NCBI RefSeq assembly: GCF_041080675.1
Contig: NZ_CP163520.1
Span: forward strand, 7,035,501 to 7,099,500
DNA: 64,000 bases
Direction of reading: 5' to 3'
Origin: Streptomyces sp. cg36
Lineage (GTDB): Bacteria; Actinomycetota; Actinomycetes; Streptomycetales; Streptomycetaceae
Part shown: in pieces, positions 1 through 8,401 of the stretch
How positions within the stretch are numbered: the stretch's first letter is position 1
How the letters are laid out: each line of letters starts with the position of its first letter
Notes under the pieces: generated by a model
Seen by the model: the letters and a program-made list of their open reading frames with translations, nothing else
Told to the model about the DNA's origin: nothing
Databases searched by the model: none
Translations under genes and position numbers: made by a program

Positions 1-2
1 CG

Positions 3-1412
3 CTCTCCGAGCTGGGCCACCGCTTCCCCCGCCTCGCCCCCTACATCGAGGCCCTGGACCTGGACGCGGCGGCGTTCCTGCCGCTGATCGCCCAGGCCCG
101 CCCGGTCGGCGGCCTGGCCCTGTTCTTCCGGGGCCGCAGCGACTTCTCCGCCGAGGACCGCAACCTCTGCCTGGGCCTCGCGGGCATCGTCGCCCAGTCG
201 CTCCAGCGCGCCCTCCTCTTCGACCAGGAGCGCGAGTTCGCCACCGGCCTCCAGGCGTCGATGCTGCCGCGCCACGTCCCCGAGATCGCGGGCGCGGAGA
301 TCGCCGTGCGCTACCACGCGGCCTGGGGCGGGCGCGAGGTCGGCGGGGACTGGTACGACGTGATCGCGCTGCCCCGGGGCCGGGTCGGGGTCGTCGTGGG
401 CGACGTCCAGGGCCACGACACCCACGCCGCCGCGATCATGGGCCAGCTGCGCATCGCGATCCGGGCCTACGCGGGCGAGGGCCACGCGCCCGCCACCGTC
501 CTCGCCCGGGCCTCCCGCTTCCTCGCCGAGCTGGACACCACCCGCTTCGCGACCTGCACCTACGCCCAGGTGGACCTGGTCTCCGGCGGGGTCCGCGCGG
601 TCCGCGCGGGCCATCTGGGGCCGCTGATCCGGCACACCGACGGCCGGGTGGGCCGCCCCAATCTGCGCGGCGGGCTGCCGCTCGGCCTGGCCACCGAGTT
701 CGAGGACGAGGAGTTCCCGGAGACCCGTCTCGACCTGGTGCCGGGCGAGACGATGGTGATGTGCACCGACGGCCTCGTGGAGGAGCCGGGGCTGGACATC
801 GCGGCCGGGATGGACGCGCTGGAGGCCGCCGTGCGGGCGGCCCCCGACAGCGCCGACGCGCTGGCCGACCACCTCTCCGCCAGCCTCTGGGAGCGCTGGG
901 GCACCGGCGACGACGTGGCGCTGCTGGTGCTGCGCCGCGCCCCCGACCCCGGCACCCCGCAGGCGCCCCGCATCCACCAGTACATCCACCAGGCCGACCC
1001 CGAGGGCCTCGCCGAGTCCCGGGTCGCGCTGCGCCGGGCCCTGGCGGACTGGGGTTTCGCCGAGCTGGTGGACGACGTGGAGCTGGCCGCGGGGGAGCTG
1101 CTCGGCAACGTCCTGCTGCACACCGAGGGCGGCGCCGTGCTCACCCTGGAGGTGCTGCCCGAGCCGGTGCGGCGGGTGCGGCTGTGGGTCAAGGACCGCT
1201 CCAGCGTCCGCCCCCGCCGCCGTACGCCCGGCGAGGCGGCGACTTCCGGGCGCGGCCTGATGCTCATCGAGGCGGTGTCGGCCCGCTGGGGCGTGGAGCC
1301 GCGCGGCGACGGCAAGGCGGTGTGGTGCGAGTTCGTGCCGCGGGCGAGCGGCCCGGTGGACCTGTCGGGCGAGCGCCCGGTGGTGCCGCCGGAGGAGCCG
1401 CCCGAGGACTGA
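3..1412 (+). CDS. PP2C/SpoIIE-family protein phosphatase with GAF and ATPase-like domains (5' end outside window)
   Basis: The reading frame is open from the first bases of the window, so the N-terminus is missing; 469 residues are visible. Visible residues 1-80 look like the end of a GAF sensor domain. Residues about 87-316 form a SpoIIE/PP2C metal-dependent Ser/Thr phosphatase, shown by GGDWYDV, GDVQGHD and MCTDGLVE with their metal-binding aspartates. Residues about 331-446 are a HATPase_c anti-sigma-kinase-like domain (N-box ELLGNVLLH, G-box GRGLMLIEA). Proteins of this build usually dephosphorylate STAS anti-anti-sigma factors or rebind sigma factors in response to a small ligand. An internal ATG at 261 would cut into the GAF end and is unlikely to be the true start. 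The gene ends convergently against the next gene. Confidence 0.9.
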   Translation, partial: LSELGHRFPRLAPYIEALDLDAAAFLPLIAQARPVGGLALFFRGRSDFSAEDRNLCLGLAGIVAQSLQRALLFDQEREFATGLQASMLPRHVPEIAGAEIAVRYHAAWGGREVGGDWYDVIALPRGRVGVVVGDVQGHDTHAAAIMGQLRIAIRAYAGEGHAPATVLARASRFLAELDTTRFATCTYAQVDLVSGGVRAVRAGHLGPLIRHTDGRVGRPNLRGGLPLGLATEFEDEEFPETRLDLVPGETMVMCTDGLVEEPGLDIAAGMDALEAAVRAAPDSADALADHLSASLWERWGTGDDVALLVLRRAPDPGTPQAPRIHQYIHQADPEGLAESRVALRRALADWGFAELVDDVELAAGELLGNVLLHTEGGAVLTLEVLPEPVRRVRLWVKDRSSVRPRRRTPGEAATSGRGLMLIEAVSARWGVEPRGDGKAVWCEFVPRASGPVDLSGERPVVPPEEPPED

Positions 1413-1420
1413 GTCCGTTG

Positions 1421-1530
1421 ATGGCCCCCGGCCCGTGGTGTCCGAGGACCCAGCCGGTCCTTGGCCCCCGGCCCGTGGTGTCCGGGGACCGAGCCGGTCC
1501 TTGAACCGCTGCCCGTGGTGTCCGGGGACC
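1421..1530. repeat. 40-bp tandem repeat, about 2.75 copies
   Basis: Units begin at 1421, 1461 and 1501. Units 1 and 2 match over almost all of 40 bp, with the core CCCGTGGTGTCCGGGGACC. The third copy is shortened and runs straight into the terminator hairpin at 1512-1553, so the array seems to have grown by duplication of one terminator arm. Confidence 0.85.
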
Positions 1531-1553
1531 GGCCGGCCCCCGGACACCACGGG
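1512..1553. terminator. bidirectional terminator hairpin
   Basis: The 16-bp arm at 1512-1527 (CCCGTGGTGTCCGGGG) is perfectly complementary to 1538-1553, with a 10-nt loop. It lies between two convergent genes ending at 1412 and 1561. There is no T-run, as is usual in Streptomyces. Confidence 0.8.
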
Positions 1554-1560
1554 CGCGGTC

Positions 1561-3165
1561 TCAGGGCTTGATGACCCAGGCGTCGCCCAGCGAGCGTTCG
1601 CCCGAGGAGTCGGACGGGCGGTTGATGACCCCGTCCCCGGCCGTGACCATCACGCTGGAGCCGCCGCCGTCCAGGTTGAGCGCCTCGCGCGCGCCGAGCT
1701 GGCGCATCAGGTCGGCGGTGTGCGCGATGCTCAGGCCCTCGCTGTAGCCCGCCTGGCGGCCGTCGACGACGACCAGCATCAGCCGGCCCTGGTCGTCGAC
1801 GCCCATCATGGAGCGCGGGTTGGAGCGGTTGGTCCAGTCGTAGGTGAACGACTGGTCGGCGCCGGAGCGGATGATGCCGTCGGCCATGGCGTTCACCGAG
1901 ACCTTGCCGTGGCGCACCAGGGTCGGCCCCACCTGCATGATCGTGGTGTCCGGGGTGAGGGGGACCGGGCGGCCGTAGCTGTCGTTGACGCGGGTGGTGA
2001 CGCCGAGCCGGTCGCCGACGCGGACGTGGTCGACCAGCCAGTCGGCGGTGTCGCCGATGGCCTGGAGGGTGGAGCCGCCGGGCGGCACCGTGGCGCCGCG
2101 CGAGGAGTTGAGCGCCACCACCTCCTGGTCCTTGTCCAGGACGACCTCCGCGCCCGCGCCGGTGGGCGGCGCGCCCCACTCGGGGGTGAACTGGACGAGC
2201 TCGCTCGGGTCGGTGCACTCGAAGTCGTGCTGCGGCTTCTCGGTCGGGGTGTCGCCGCCGACCCCGCCGCAGTTCCACACGTCGCCGGGGATGCGGTTGA
2301 CGCCGTCGATCTCCTCGATGGCGCCGCGCGGGGTGCGCAGGGTGAGGTGGGCGGTCAGGGCGTCCACCCGGACGTCACGGCCGCCGTCGGTGAGCAGGAT
2401 CGCGCCCCGGCCCTGGGTCGCCGAGGCGAGCACCTTGCCGTCCCGGACGAAGAGTCCGCCGGGCGCGTCGTTGTAGAACCACTGGCCGTTGATGCCCGCC
2501 AGCGCGTTGGCGTCCTTGATGAGCTCGGTGGCCGGCTCGGTCCCGTGCAGGGTGGGGCCGAACTCGGTGCCCACGTTCCCCTTGAACCGGCTGAAGTCGA
2601 CTCTGAGGACGAAGACCTTCTGCGGCGCCTTGAGGTCGGTGCCGTCCTGCGCGGTGTAGCGGGTGTCGCCGGTGAACCCGGCGGCCTTCACCTTGGCCAG
2701 CTGCGCGGTCGCGTCGGCCCGCTCCGCGTAGCCGCCGACCCGGACCGTCCAGCCGAGGGTGCCGGCCGGGAGGTCGGCGTACGCGGGGGAGCGGACCTCT
2801 TCGACGCGCGGCACGAAGCCCTGCTGCCGCAGGGCGTCCGCGACCCGGTCGGCGGTCGCCCGGGGACCGAGCTCCAGCGCGGCCTTGCCGAGCGGGCCGG
2901 AGGGGTCCGCGGGCAGATAGACGTGGACGGTCCAGAAGTCGTCGGCGTTCTTCTTGCCGAAGGTCAGCGTGGAGAGCGTGACCCCCGGAGCCAGGCTCCG
3001 GTTGACCGGCGGCGCGGTCATCGGCAGGGTCGGCGGGAGCGGCTTGGCGGAGTTGAGGACGGGGCGGAGGGCGCCGTGGGGGGCGGCCTCGGCGGTCGGC
3101 ATGGCGACCGCGGCTGTCAGGGCGACGGCGGCTGACAGCGCGGCGGCGAGGGTGGTTCGGCGCAT
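1561..3165 (-). CDS. secreted phosphodiester glycosidase (NAGPA-domain) protein with SPOR-like repeat
   Basis: 534 residues. Residues 1-27 are a Sec signal peptide ending in AEA. Residues about 80-195 contain a SPOR-like region (LGWTVRVGGYAERADA, then FVLRVDFSRF), which in other proteins binds peptidoglycan. The C-terminal half is the NAGPA domain, with LMLVVVDGRQ and the hallmark ALNLDGGGSSVM. Members cleave N-acetylglucosamine-1-phosphodiesters or related sugar-phosphate bonds outside the cell. The start ATG at 3165 is preceded by AAGGAAG. A second, unrelated-looking NAGPA-like gene lies at 28747. The substrate cannot be told from the sequence. Confidence 0.85.
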   Translation of the reverse strand: MRRTTLAAALSAAVALTAAVAMPTAEAAPHGALRPVLNSAKPLPPTLPMTAPPVNRSLAPGVTLSTLTFGKKNADDFWTVHVYLPADPSGPLGKAALELGPRATADRVADALRQQGFVPRVEEVRSPAYADLPAGTLGWTVRVGGYAERADATAQLAKVKAAGFTGDTRYTAQDGTDLKAPQKVFVLRVDFSRFKGNVGTEFGPTLHGTEPATELIKDANALAGINGQWFYNDAPGGLFVRDGKVLASATQGRGAILLTDGGRDVRVDALTAHLTLRTPRGAIEEIDGVNRIPGDVWNCGGVGGDTPTEKPQHDFECTDPSELVQFTPEWGAPPTGAGAEVVLDKDQEVVALNSSRGATVPPGGSTLQAIGDTADWLVDHVRVGDRLGVTTRVNDSYGRPVPLTPDTTIMQVGPTLVRHGKVSVNAMADGIIRSGADQSFTYDWTNRSNPRSMMGVDDQGRLMLVVVDGRQAGYSEGLSIAHTADLMRQLGAREALNLDGGGSSVMVTAGDGVINRPSDSSGERSLGDAWVIKP

Positions 3166-3606
3166 GTGGCTTCCTTCGGGGGTGGGAAGGTGCGTCGAAA
3201 ATTAGATGGTGTGGACATGACTTGTGCTGATACGTCACACGCTGCCCACGTGAAGTGACTCTCACTGATGGGTGAACGAGGCCGCGGGCCAGAAGTAGTT
3301 GGCCCGATCGAAGGTCAAGTCCCGTGGCCGCGACGGCCGCTGTGCCCGCCACCGGGGTATTCGTCCCACGCCCGGACCTCGCTTCCGATCCGACGGTCCA
3401 TCAGTTATTTCGTCCGATTTATAACGGAGGCGGACGGATCTTCCGTACGAATCGCCGTCGGCTGCGCCGTGCTGTCCCCCGGTCGGCTGTCGTCCGCCGG
3501 GCCCCCGGCCGGGGGCCCGGCGGGCTCGCCGTGCGGGGACGGCCCCGACCGGGCAGCCTGGAGAGCGCAGAGCTGTCACGTGCGCGACCGGGCAGGAGGT
3601 GTCCGC
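3166..3606. other. divergent intergenic region with promoters and a palindrome
   Basis: The stretch separates a minus-strand gene (start 3165) from a plus-strand gene (start 3607). An AT-richer segment around 3400-3425, with TTATTTCG and TATAAC, is a plausible promoter for the plus-strand gene and is flanked by inverted CGTCCG/CGGACG at 3411-3436. A 30-bp GC palindrome follows at 3494-3523. An in-frame ATG at 3268 exists but has no ribosome site and would place the palindrome inside coding sequence. Confidence 0.5.
3494..3523. promoter_or_regulatory. 30-bp perfect GC palindrome in the leader of the phosphatase gene
   Basis: CCGCCGGGCCCCCGG at 3494-3508 is followed directly by its exact reverse complement at 3509-3523. 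It lies 84 bp before the start codon. If it is inside the transcript it would form a very stable hairpin, acting as an attenuator or as an upstream terminator; it could also be a protein site. Confidence 0.5.
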
Positions 3607-5721
3607 ATGCCCGACCGGGCCGCGCCCGGCCCGCCGGCCGACCGGGCGCCCCCGCACCAGGCCGTGCTCACCCGGGTGCTGACCGGGATGCTGGACGACG
3701 TCCAGGCCCACTCCGGCGCCGTCTACATCCTTGACCGCGGCGAGAACGTGCTGGTCATGACGGCGATGGCCGGGCTGCCCCGGGTCTTCGCCGCGCCCTG
3801 GGAACGGGTGGCGGTGGCCTCCCCGATCCCGGTCGCCGACGCGGTCCGCGAGCGCCGGGTGGTCTGGGTCGGCGGCGAGGAGGAGATGGCCGGGCGCTAC
3901 CCCCGGATCGCGGTGGTGCTGCCGTATCCGTTCGCCCTGGCCGCGTTCCCGGTGGCGACCGCGGACGCCGTCCACGGGGCGGTGTACGTCACCTGGCCCG
4001 GCTCGCACCCGCCGGACCTCTCCCGCCACGAGCGGGAGAGGCTCACCGCGGGCTGCGACCGGCTGGCCGAGTACATGGAGTGGGCGGCGGCGCGCGGGCG
4101 CCCGGTACGGCCCGAACCCACCGCGCGCGCCCCCGAGCCGCTCGCGGGCGACCCCGCCGAGGCGAGCCGGATGGCCGCGCGCGTCCCGTACGGGCTGTGC
4201 GCCCTGGACCTGGACGGGCGCGTCACCTACGCCAACGGGGCCTGCGGCGATCTGCTCGGCGTCCCGGTGGCCCGGCTCGTGGGCACCACGCCCTGGGCCA
4301 CCCTGCCCTGGCTGAACGACCCGATGTACGAGGACCGCTACCGGGCGGCGCTGCTCAGCCAGCAGATCACCTCGTTCGTGGCGCTGCGCCCGCCCGGCGA
4401 CTGGCTCTCCTTCCGGCTCTACCCCAGCACCACCGGGCTCACCGTGCGCATCACCCGGGCCCGGGCCTCGTCCCACCCGGGCCGCCCGCCGCGGGACCCG
4501 GGCGAGGGCCCCGGCCGGCTGGTGACCATCTCGCACGTGCTCAGCCTGGCCAGCGCCCTCACCGAGGCGGTGGGGGTGCGCGATGTGATCGACCTGGTCG
4601 CCGACGAGATCATGCCCGCCGTCGGCAGCCGCACCCTGGTGATGCTGGGCTCCTCCGCCGGGCGGCTGCACGTCCTGGGCCAGCGCGGCTACGAGGACCC
4701 CTCGCTCATCGAGCGCTTCGACGGGATGCCGCTGAGCGCCCAGACCCCGGGCGCCCGTGCGCTGCTCGGCGGCGTACCGGCGTTCTTCGAGTCGCGCCCG
4801 CAGCTGGAGCGGGTCTACCCGGCGCGCTACGCCACCCCCGACGGCATGGCCGCCTGGGCCTATCTGCCGCTGATCGCCTCCGGCCGGCCCGTGGGGACCT
4901 GCGTCCTCGGCTACGCCGAGCCGCACGCCTTCACCGCCGAGGAGCGCGCGGTGCTGACCAGCGTGGGCGGGCTGATCGCCCAGGCCCTGGAGCGGGCCCG
5001 CCTCTACGACGCCAAGCACCGGCTCGCCCACGGCCTCCAGGAGGCCCTGCTGCCGCACACCCTGCCGTCACTGCCCGGACTGGAGGTCGCCGCCCGCTAT
5101 CTGCCCGGCACCCAGGGCATGGACATCGGCGGCGACTTCTACGACCTGCTCCCGGTCGGCAGCGCCGCCGCCGCCGTCATCGGGGACGTCCAGGGCCACA
5201 ACGTGACGGCGGCGGGCCTGATGGGCCAGGTCCGCACCGCCGTGCGCGCGTACACCGCGGTCGGCCAGACGCCCGGCCGGGTCATGGAGTCCACCAACCG
5301 GCTGCTGGTCGACCTCGCCGCCGAGCGCTTCGCCAGCTGCATCTACCTGCACTTGGACACCGGGCGCGGCCGGGCCCTGCTGGCCCGCGCCGGGCATCCG
5401 CAGCCGCTGCTGCGCGAGCCCGGCGGCGCGGTGCGCGCGCTCGACCTGGCGGGCGGGCCGCTGCTCGGCATCCAGGCGGACGCGGTCTATCCGACCACCG
5501 AGGTCCCGCTGCCGCCCGGCTCCGTCCTCGCGCTGTACACCGACGGGCTGATCGAGGTCGCGGGCGTCGATCTCGACGAGTCCCTGGCGGCGGTGGCCGA
5601 CCGGCTCGCGGCCGTCGGCGACCGCCCGCTGGAGGCGGTCGCCGACCGTCTCGTACGCCATGTGCAGGAGACCCAGGGGCGCACCGACGACGTGGCGCTG
5701 CTGCTGCTCAGGCCCGGCTGA
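3607..5721 (+). CDS. multi-sensor SpoIIE-family phosphatase (GAF-PAS-GAF-PP2C)
   Basis: 704 residues from the ATG at 3607, chosen because AGGAGGT lies 6 nt before it; the frame stays open upstream to 3268 without a ribosome site. Residues about 15-160 are GAF-like, 190-285 a PAS fold (GLCALDLDGRVTYANGACG), 308-465 a second GAF, and 480-704 the SpoIIE/PP2C phosphatase with IGGDFYDLL, IGDVQGHN, LYTDGLIEV and TDDVALLLL. Unlike the gene at 3, it has no ATPase domain. The likely job is to turn a small-molecule or redox signal into dephosphorylation of a STAS-type sigma-pathway protein. The 3' end overlaps the convergent LacI gene by 14 bp. Confidence 0.88.
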   Translation: MPDRAAPGPPADRAPPHQAVLTRVLTGMLDDVQAHSGAVYILDRGENVLVMTAMAGLPRVFAAPWERVAVASPIPVADAVRERRVVWVGGEEEMAGRYPRIAVVLPYPFALAAFPVATADAVHGAVYVTWPGSHPPDLSRHERERLTAGCDRLAEYMEWAAARGRPVRPEPTARAPEPLAGDPAEASRMAARVPYGLCALDLDGRVTYANGACGDLLGVPVARLVGTTPWATLPWLNDPMYEDRYRAALLSQQITSFVALRPPGDWLSFRLYPSTTGLTVRITRARASSHPGRPPRDPGEGPGRLVTISHVLSLASALTEAVGVRDVIDLVADEIMPAVGSRTLVMLGSSAGRLHVLGQRGYEDPSLIERFDGMPLSAQTPGARALLGGVPAFFESRPQLERVYPARYATPDGMAAWAYLPLIASGRPVGTCVLGYAEPHAFTAEERAVLTSVGGLIAQALERARLYDAKHRLAHGLQEALLPHTLPSLPGLEVAARYLPGTQGMDIGGDFYDLLPVGSAAAAVIGDVQGHNVTAAGLMGQVRTAVRAYTAVGQTPGRVMESTNRLLVDLAAERFASCIYLHLDTGRGRALLARAGHPQPLLREPGGAVRALDLAGGPLLGIQADAVYPTTEVPLPPGSVLALYTDGLIEVAGVDLDESLAAVADRLAAVGDRPLEAVADRLVRHVQETQGRTDDVALLLLRPG

Positions 5722-6790
5722 GCGGCGGGGGAGCGGTGCTCTCGCGCTCGATCAGCGCGGGCAGCGGCATCGGCACCGACCGGGCGGTGCCGCCGTCGAG
5801 CAGCGCGGTCAGCTCCCGCGCGGCCAGCCGTCCGAAGGCCACGGTGTCCCGGGACAGCGCCGTCAGCCAGGGATGGACCATCCGGCACAGCACCGAGTCC
5901 TCCCACGACACGATCGACACCTCGCCCGGCACCGAGAACCCGAGCCCCGCCGCCACGGCGGCGCCCGCGGCGGCCATCACGTCGTTGTCGTAGACCAGGG
6001 CGGTGGGCGGGGCGGCGGAGCCGAGCACCCGGCGGGTGACCGCCGCGCCCTCGGTGTCCGAGTAGTCGGTGGTCACCGAGCGGACCCCGGACAGCCCGCG
6101 CCGCCCGGCCTCGGCGCGCAGCGAGCGGATGCGGCGCTCGGTGTGGGCGAGCGAGGCGAGCCCGGCGATGTGCACGATCCGGCGGTGCCCCAGCTCGTAC
6201 AGCCGTCCCACCACCGCGGCCATCGCGGCGGTGTCGTCGGCGCGCACCTGGGACAGGTGCGGATGCGCGTCGGGCAGCCCGCCGATGACGACGCCGGGCA
6301 GCCCCAGCTCGTCCAGCAGCTCCGGGCGCGGGTCGTCGGTGCGCGGGTCCACCACCAGGACGCCGTCCACCCGGTGCTCGGCCCACCAGCGCCGGTAGAC
6401 CGCGCACTCGGCCCGCACGTCCTCCACCACCTGGAAGAGCAGACCGAGCTGACGGTCCGCCAGCACTTCCTGGACGCCGGAGATCAGCTGGAGGAAGAAC
6501 GAGTCGACGCCCAGGGTCGCGGCCGGGCGGGCCACCACCAGGCCGACCGTCGCCGCGCCCTCGCCGGAGAGCGCCCGCGCCGCCCGGTTCGGCTGCCAGC
6601 CCAGCTGTTCGGCGACCCGGCGGACCCGGTCGCGGGTGACCTCCGAGACCCCGGGCCGGTCGTTGAGCGCGAACGAGACGGCGCTCTCGGACACCCCGGC
6701 CCGCTGGGCGATGTCCTTCATCGTCGGGCGGCGCGCGGGGGTGCGCCGGGGTGGAGTCGTGTCCTTGCCGGACGGCGGGCCCTGAGTCAC
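5708..6790 (-). CDS. LacI-family transcriptional regulator of the glycan operon
   Basis: 360 residues. The N-terminal helix-turn-helix at about 23-70 (TMKDIAQRAGVSESAVSFAL) and the hinge sequence NRAARALSG are typical LacI family. Residues 80-345 form the periplasmic-binding-protein-like ligand domain (VGLVVARP, DGVLVVDPR, ALVYDNDVMAAA). It is divergent from the sugar transporter at 7108, and the intergenic space holds a near-perfect palindrome at 6859-6898. It is therefore the likely repressor of the transporter and glycosidase operon, released by an imported oligosaccharide. The family's usual length is 330-350. Confidence 0.92.
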   Translation of the reverse strand: MTQGPPSGKDTTPPRRTPARRPTMKDIAQRAGVSESAVSFALNDRPGVSEVTRDRVRRVAEQLGWQPNRAARALSGEGAATVGLVVARPAATLGVDSFFLQLISGVQEVLADRQLGLLFQVVEDVRAECAVYRRWWAEHRVDGVLVVDPRTDDPRPELLDELGLPGVVIGGLPDAHPHLSQVRADDTAAMAAVVGRLYELGHRRIVHIAGLASLAHTERRIRSLRAEAGRRGLSGVRSVTTDYSDTEGAAVTRRVLGSAAPPTALVYDNDVMAAAGAAVAAGLGFSVPGEVSIVSWEDSVLCRMVHPWLTALSRDTVAFGRLAARELTALLDGGTARSVPMPLPALIERESTAPPPLSRA

Positions 6791-6858
6791 CCGTGCCCCT
6801 TTCCCGGTGGATCCGGTCCGCGTGGATCCGGTCTGCTGCCGTGTGAATGCCCGAGTGT

Positions 6859-6898
6859 ACTAATGCGCTTGAGTCGTTTGACTCTAAAGCGCATTAGT
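6859..6898. promoter_or_regulatory. 40-bp near-perfect palindrome, probable LacI-family operator
   Basis: Outer arm ACTAATGCGCTT (6859-6870) is exactly complementary to 6887-6898. Inner arms GAGTC (6871-6875) and GACTC (6880-6884) also pair, with the centre shifted by one base. It sits about midway between the divergent LacI gene and the sugar transporter operon. This is long for a single LacI dimer site and may hold two nested sites. Confidence 0.75.
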
Positions 6899-6965
6899 GG
6901 ATCGCCGCAACCCTTCTGTTTCACCTCGCTGACCTGCAAGAACGTTCCTCAACTCGCCCCGGCTA

Positions 6966-6995
6966 TTGACTTCTTGCCAAAACGCACACCAAAGT
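6966..6995 (+). promoter_or_regulatory. possible promoter of the glycan-uptake operon
   Basis: TTGACT at 6966-6971 resembles a housekeeping -35 box. A CAAAGT at 6990-6995 is a weak -10 candidate at 18-nt spacing. It is downstream of the palindrome at 6859-6898, which would suit repression by looping or by upstream blocking less than direct overlap, so this call is weak. Confidence 0.3.
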
Positions 6996-7107
6996 CTGCG
7001 TCCATGACCAGCCGGCACCGCGTCTTTCCGGGAGCACGTCCCGGGGTCCGGTGCGAGGCCGGCCGCCGCCATCCGCACGCCTGGTCCGAGCAAAGGAGCC
7101 GTTCACC

Positions 7108-8394
7108 GTGCGTACCTCACGCAGGGCACTCGCCGCTGCCGCCGTCCTCGCCGCCGTCCTGCCGCTGAGCGCCTGCTCCAGCGACTCCGACTCCGGTTCC
7201 TCCGACGCGTCCGGCAAGGTCGAAGGGAAGATCACCTTCCAGACCTGGAACCTCCAGGCGAACTTCAAGGACTACTTCAACGGGCTGATCGCCGACTTCC
7301 AGAAGAAGTACCCGGGCACCGAGGTGAAGTGGGTCGACCGGCCCGCCGAGGGGTACGCCGACAAGATCAGCGCCGACGCGGCCGGCGGCACCCTGCCCGA
7401 CGTCGTCAACGTCTCGCCCGACCTGGTCGCCCCGCTGGCCAAGGCCGGTCTCGCGCTGGACCTCGACAAGGCGGCGGCCGACTACCGCAAGGAGTACCTG
7501 CCGGGCGCCTGGGACAGCCACCGGATACCGGGCACGCAGGGCACGTACGCCTTCCCCTGGTACCTCAACACCGGGCCGCTGTTCTACAACAAGCGCCTGT
7601 TCAAGGACGCCGGGCTGGACGCGGAGAAGCCCCCGAAGACGTACGAGGAGGTCTTCGCCGACGGGCTGAGCATGGCCCGGCAGAGCAACGGGAAGATCGC
7701 CACCTTCGCCAACGTCCCGACCGTCGAGGACTTCGGCCGCTACGGCGTCGAGCTGATGAACAAGAGCGGTGACGGCTTCGCGTTCAACGACGCCAAGGGG
7801 GTCGAACTGCTCACCAAGTACAAGGAGTTGTACGACGCCAAGGCGCTCGACCCGCAGGCGCTCACCGCCACCCCCGAGTCGGCGGGCCACAAGTTCCTCA
7901 CCGAGTCGGTGTCCATGAACCCCGGCAGCGCCCTCGACCTCGCCAACTTCAAGAAGCAGGCCCCGACGCTCTACAAGAACATCGGGATCACCGACCAGAT
8001 CTCCAGCACCGGCAAGGCCAACATGTACGTCATGGGCGTCATGGTGAACTCCAAGTCCAAGCAGAAGCCCGCGGCCGTCGCCTTCGCCCACTTCGTGACC
8101 GACGCGACCCACCAGATGGAGTTCGCCAAGAAGGTCGCCATCTTCCCCAGCACCGCGGGCTCGCTCGACGACCCGTACTTCACCAAGGAGGACGGCACCG
8201 ACGAGACCCGGGTGCGGATCGCCGCCGCCAAGTCCCTGAAGACGGCGGTGAATTACACTCCGGTGCTGTTCAGCGAGCAGATGAAGACCGAGCTGCGCAA
8301 CGAGGTGGCCAAGGCGCTCCAGGGCAAGGAGGGCCCCAAGGAAGCGCTTGACAACGCTGTCAAGGCGTGTGACCGGCTGCTGAAGCAGAGCTGA
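7108..8394 (+). CDS. ABC transporter sugar-binding lipoprotein
   Basis: 428 residues from GTG 7108, which has AAAGGAG 9 nt before it; an in-frame ATG at 7051 has no such site and would bury the signal peptide. The first 25 residues are a lipoprotein signal with lipobox LSAC. The rest is a family-1 extracellular solute-binding protein (ITFQTWNLQ, AYFPWYLNTGPLFYNK-like stretch, LSMARQSNG). It should capture an oligosaccharide outside the membrane for the two permeases that follow at once. Three glycosidases downstream suggest N-glycan fragments as ligand. No ATPase gene is in the operon; Streptomyces commonly supply this with a shared MsiK. Confidence 0.92.
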   Translation: MRTSRRALAAAAVLAAVLPLSACSSDSDSGSSDASGKVEGKITFQTWNLQANFKDYFNGLIADFQKKYPGTEVKWVDRPAEGYADKISADAAGGTLPDVVNVSPDLVAPLAKAGLALDLDKAAADYRKEYLPGAWDSHRIPGTQGTYAFPWYLNTGPLFYNKRLFKDAGLDAEKPPKTYEEVFADGLSMARQSNGKIATFANVPTVEDFGRYGVELMNKSGDGFAFNDAKGVELLTKYKELYDAKALDPQALTATPESAGHKFLTESVSMNPGSALDLANFKKQAPTLYKNIGITDQISSTGKANMYVMGVMVNSKSKQKPAAVAFAHFVTDATHQMEFAKKVAIFPSTAGSLDDPYFTKEDGTDETRVRIAAAKSLKTAVNYTPVLFSEQMKTELRNEVAKALQGKEGPKEALDNAVKACDRLLKQS

Positions 8395-8401
8395 GCCCTC
8401 C

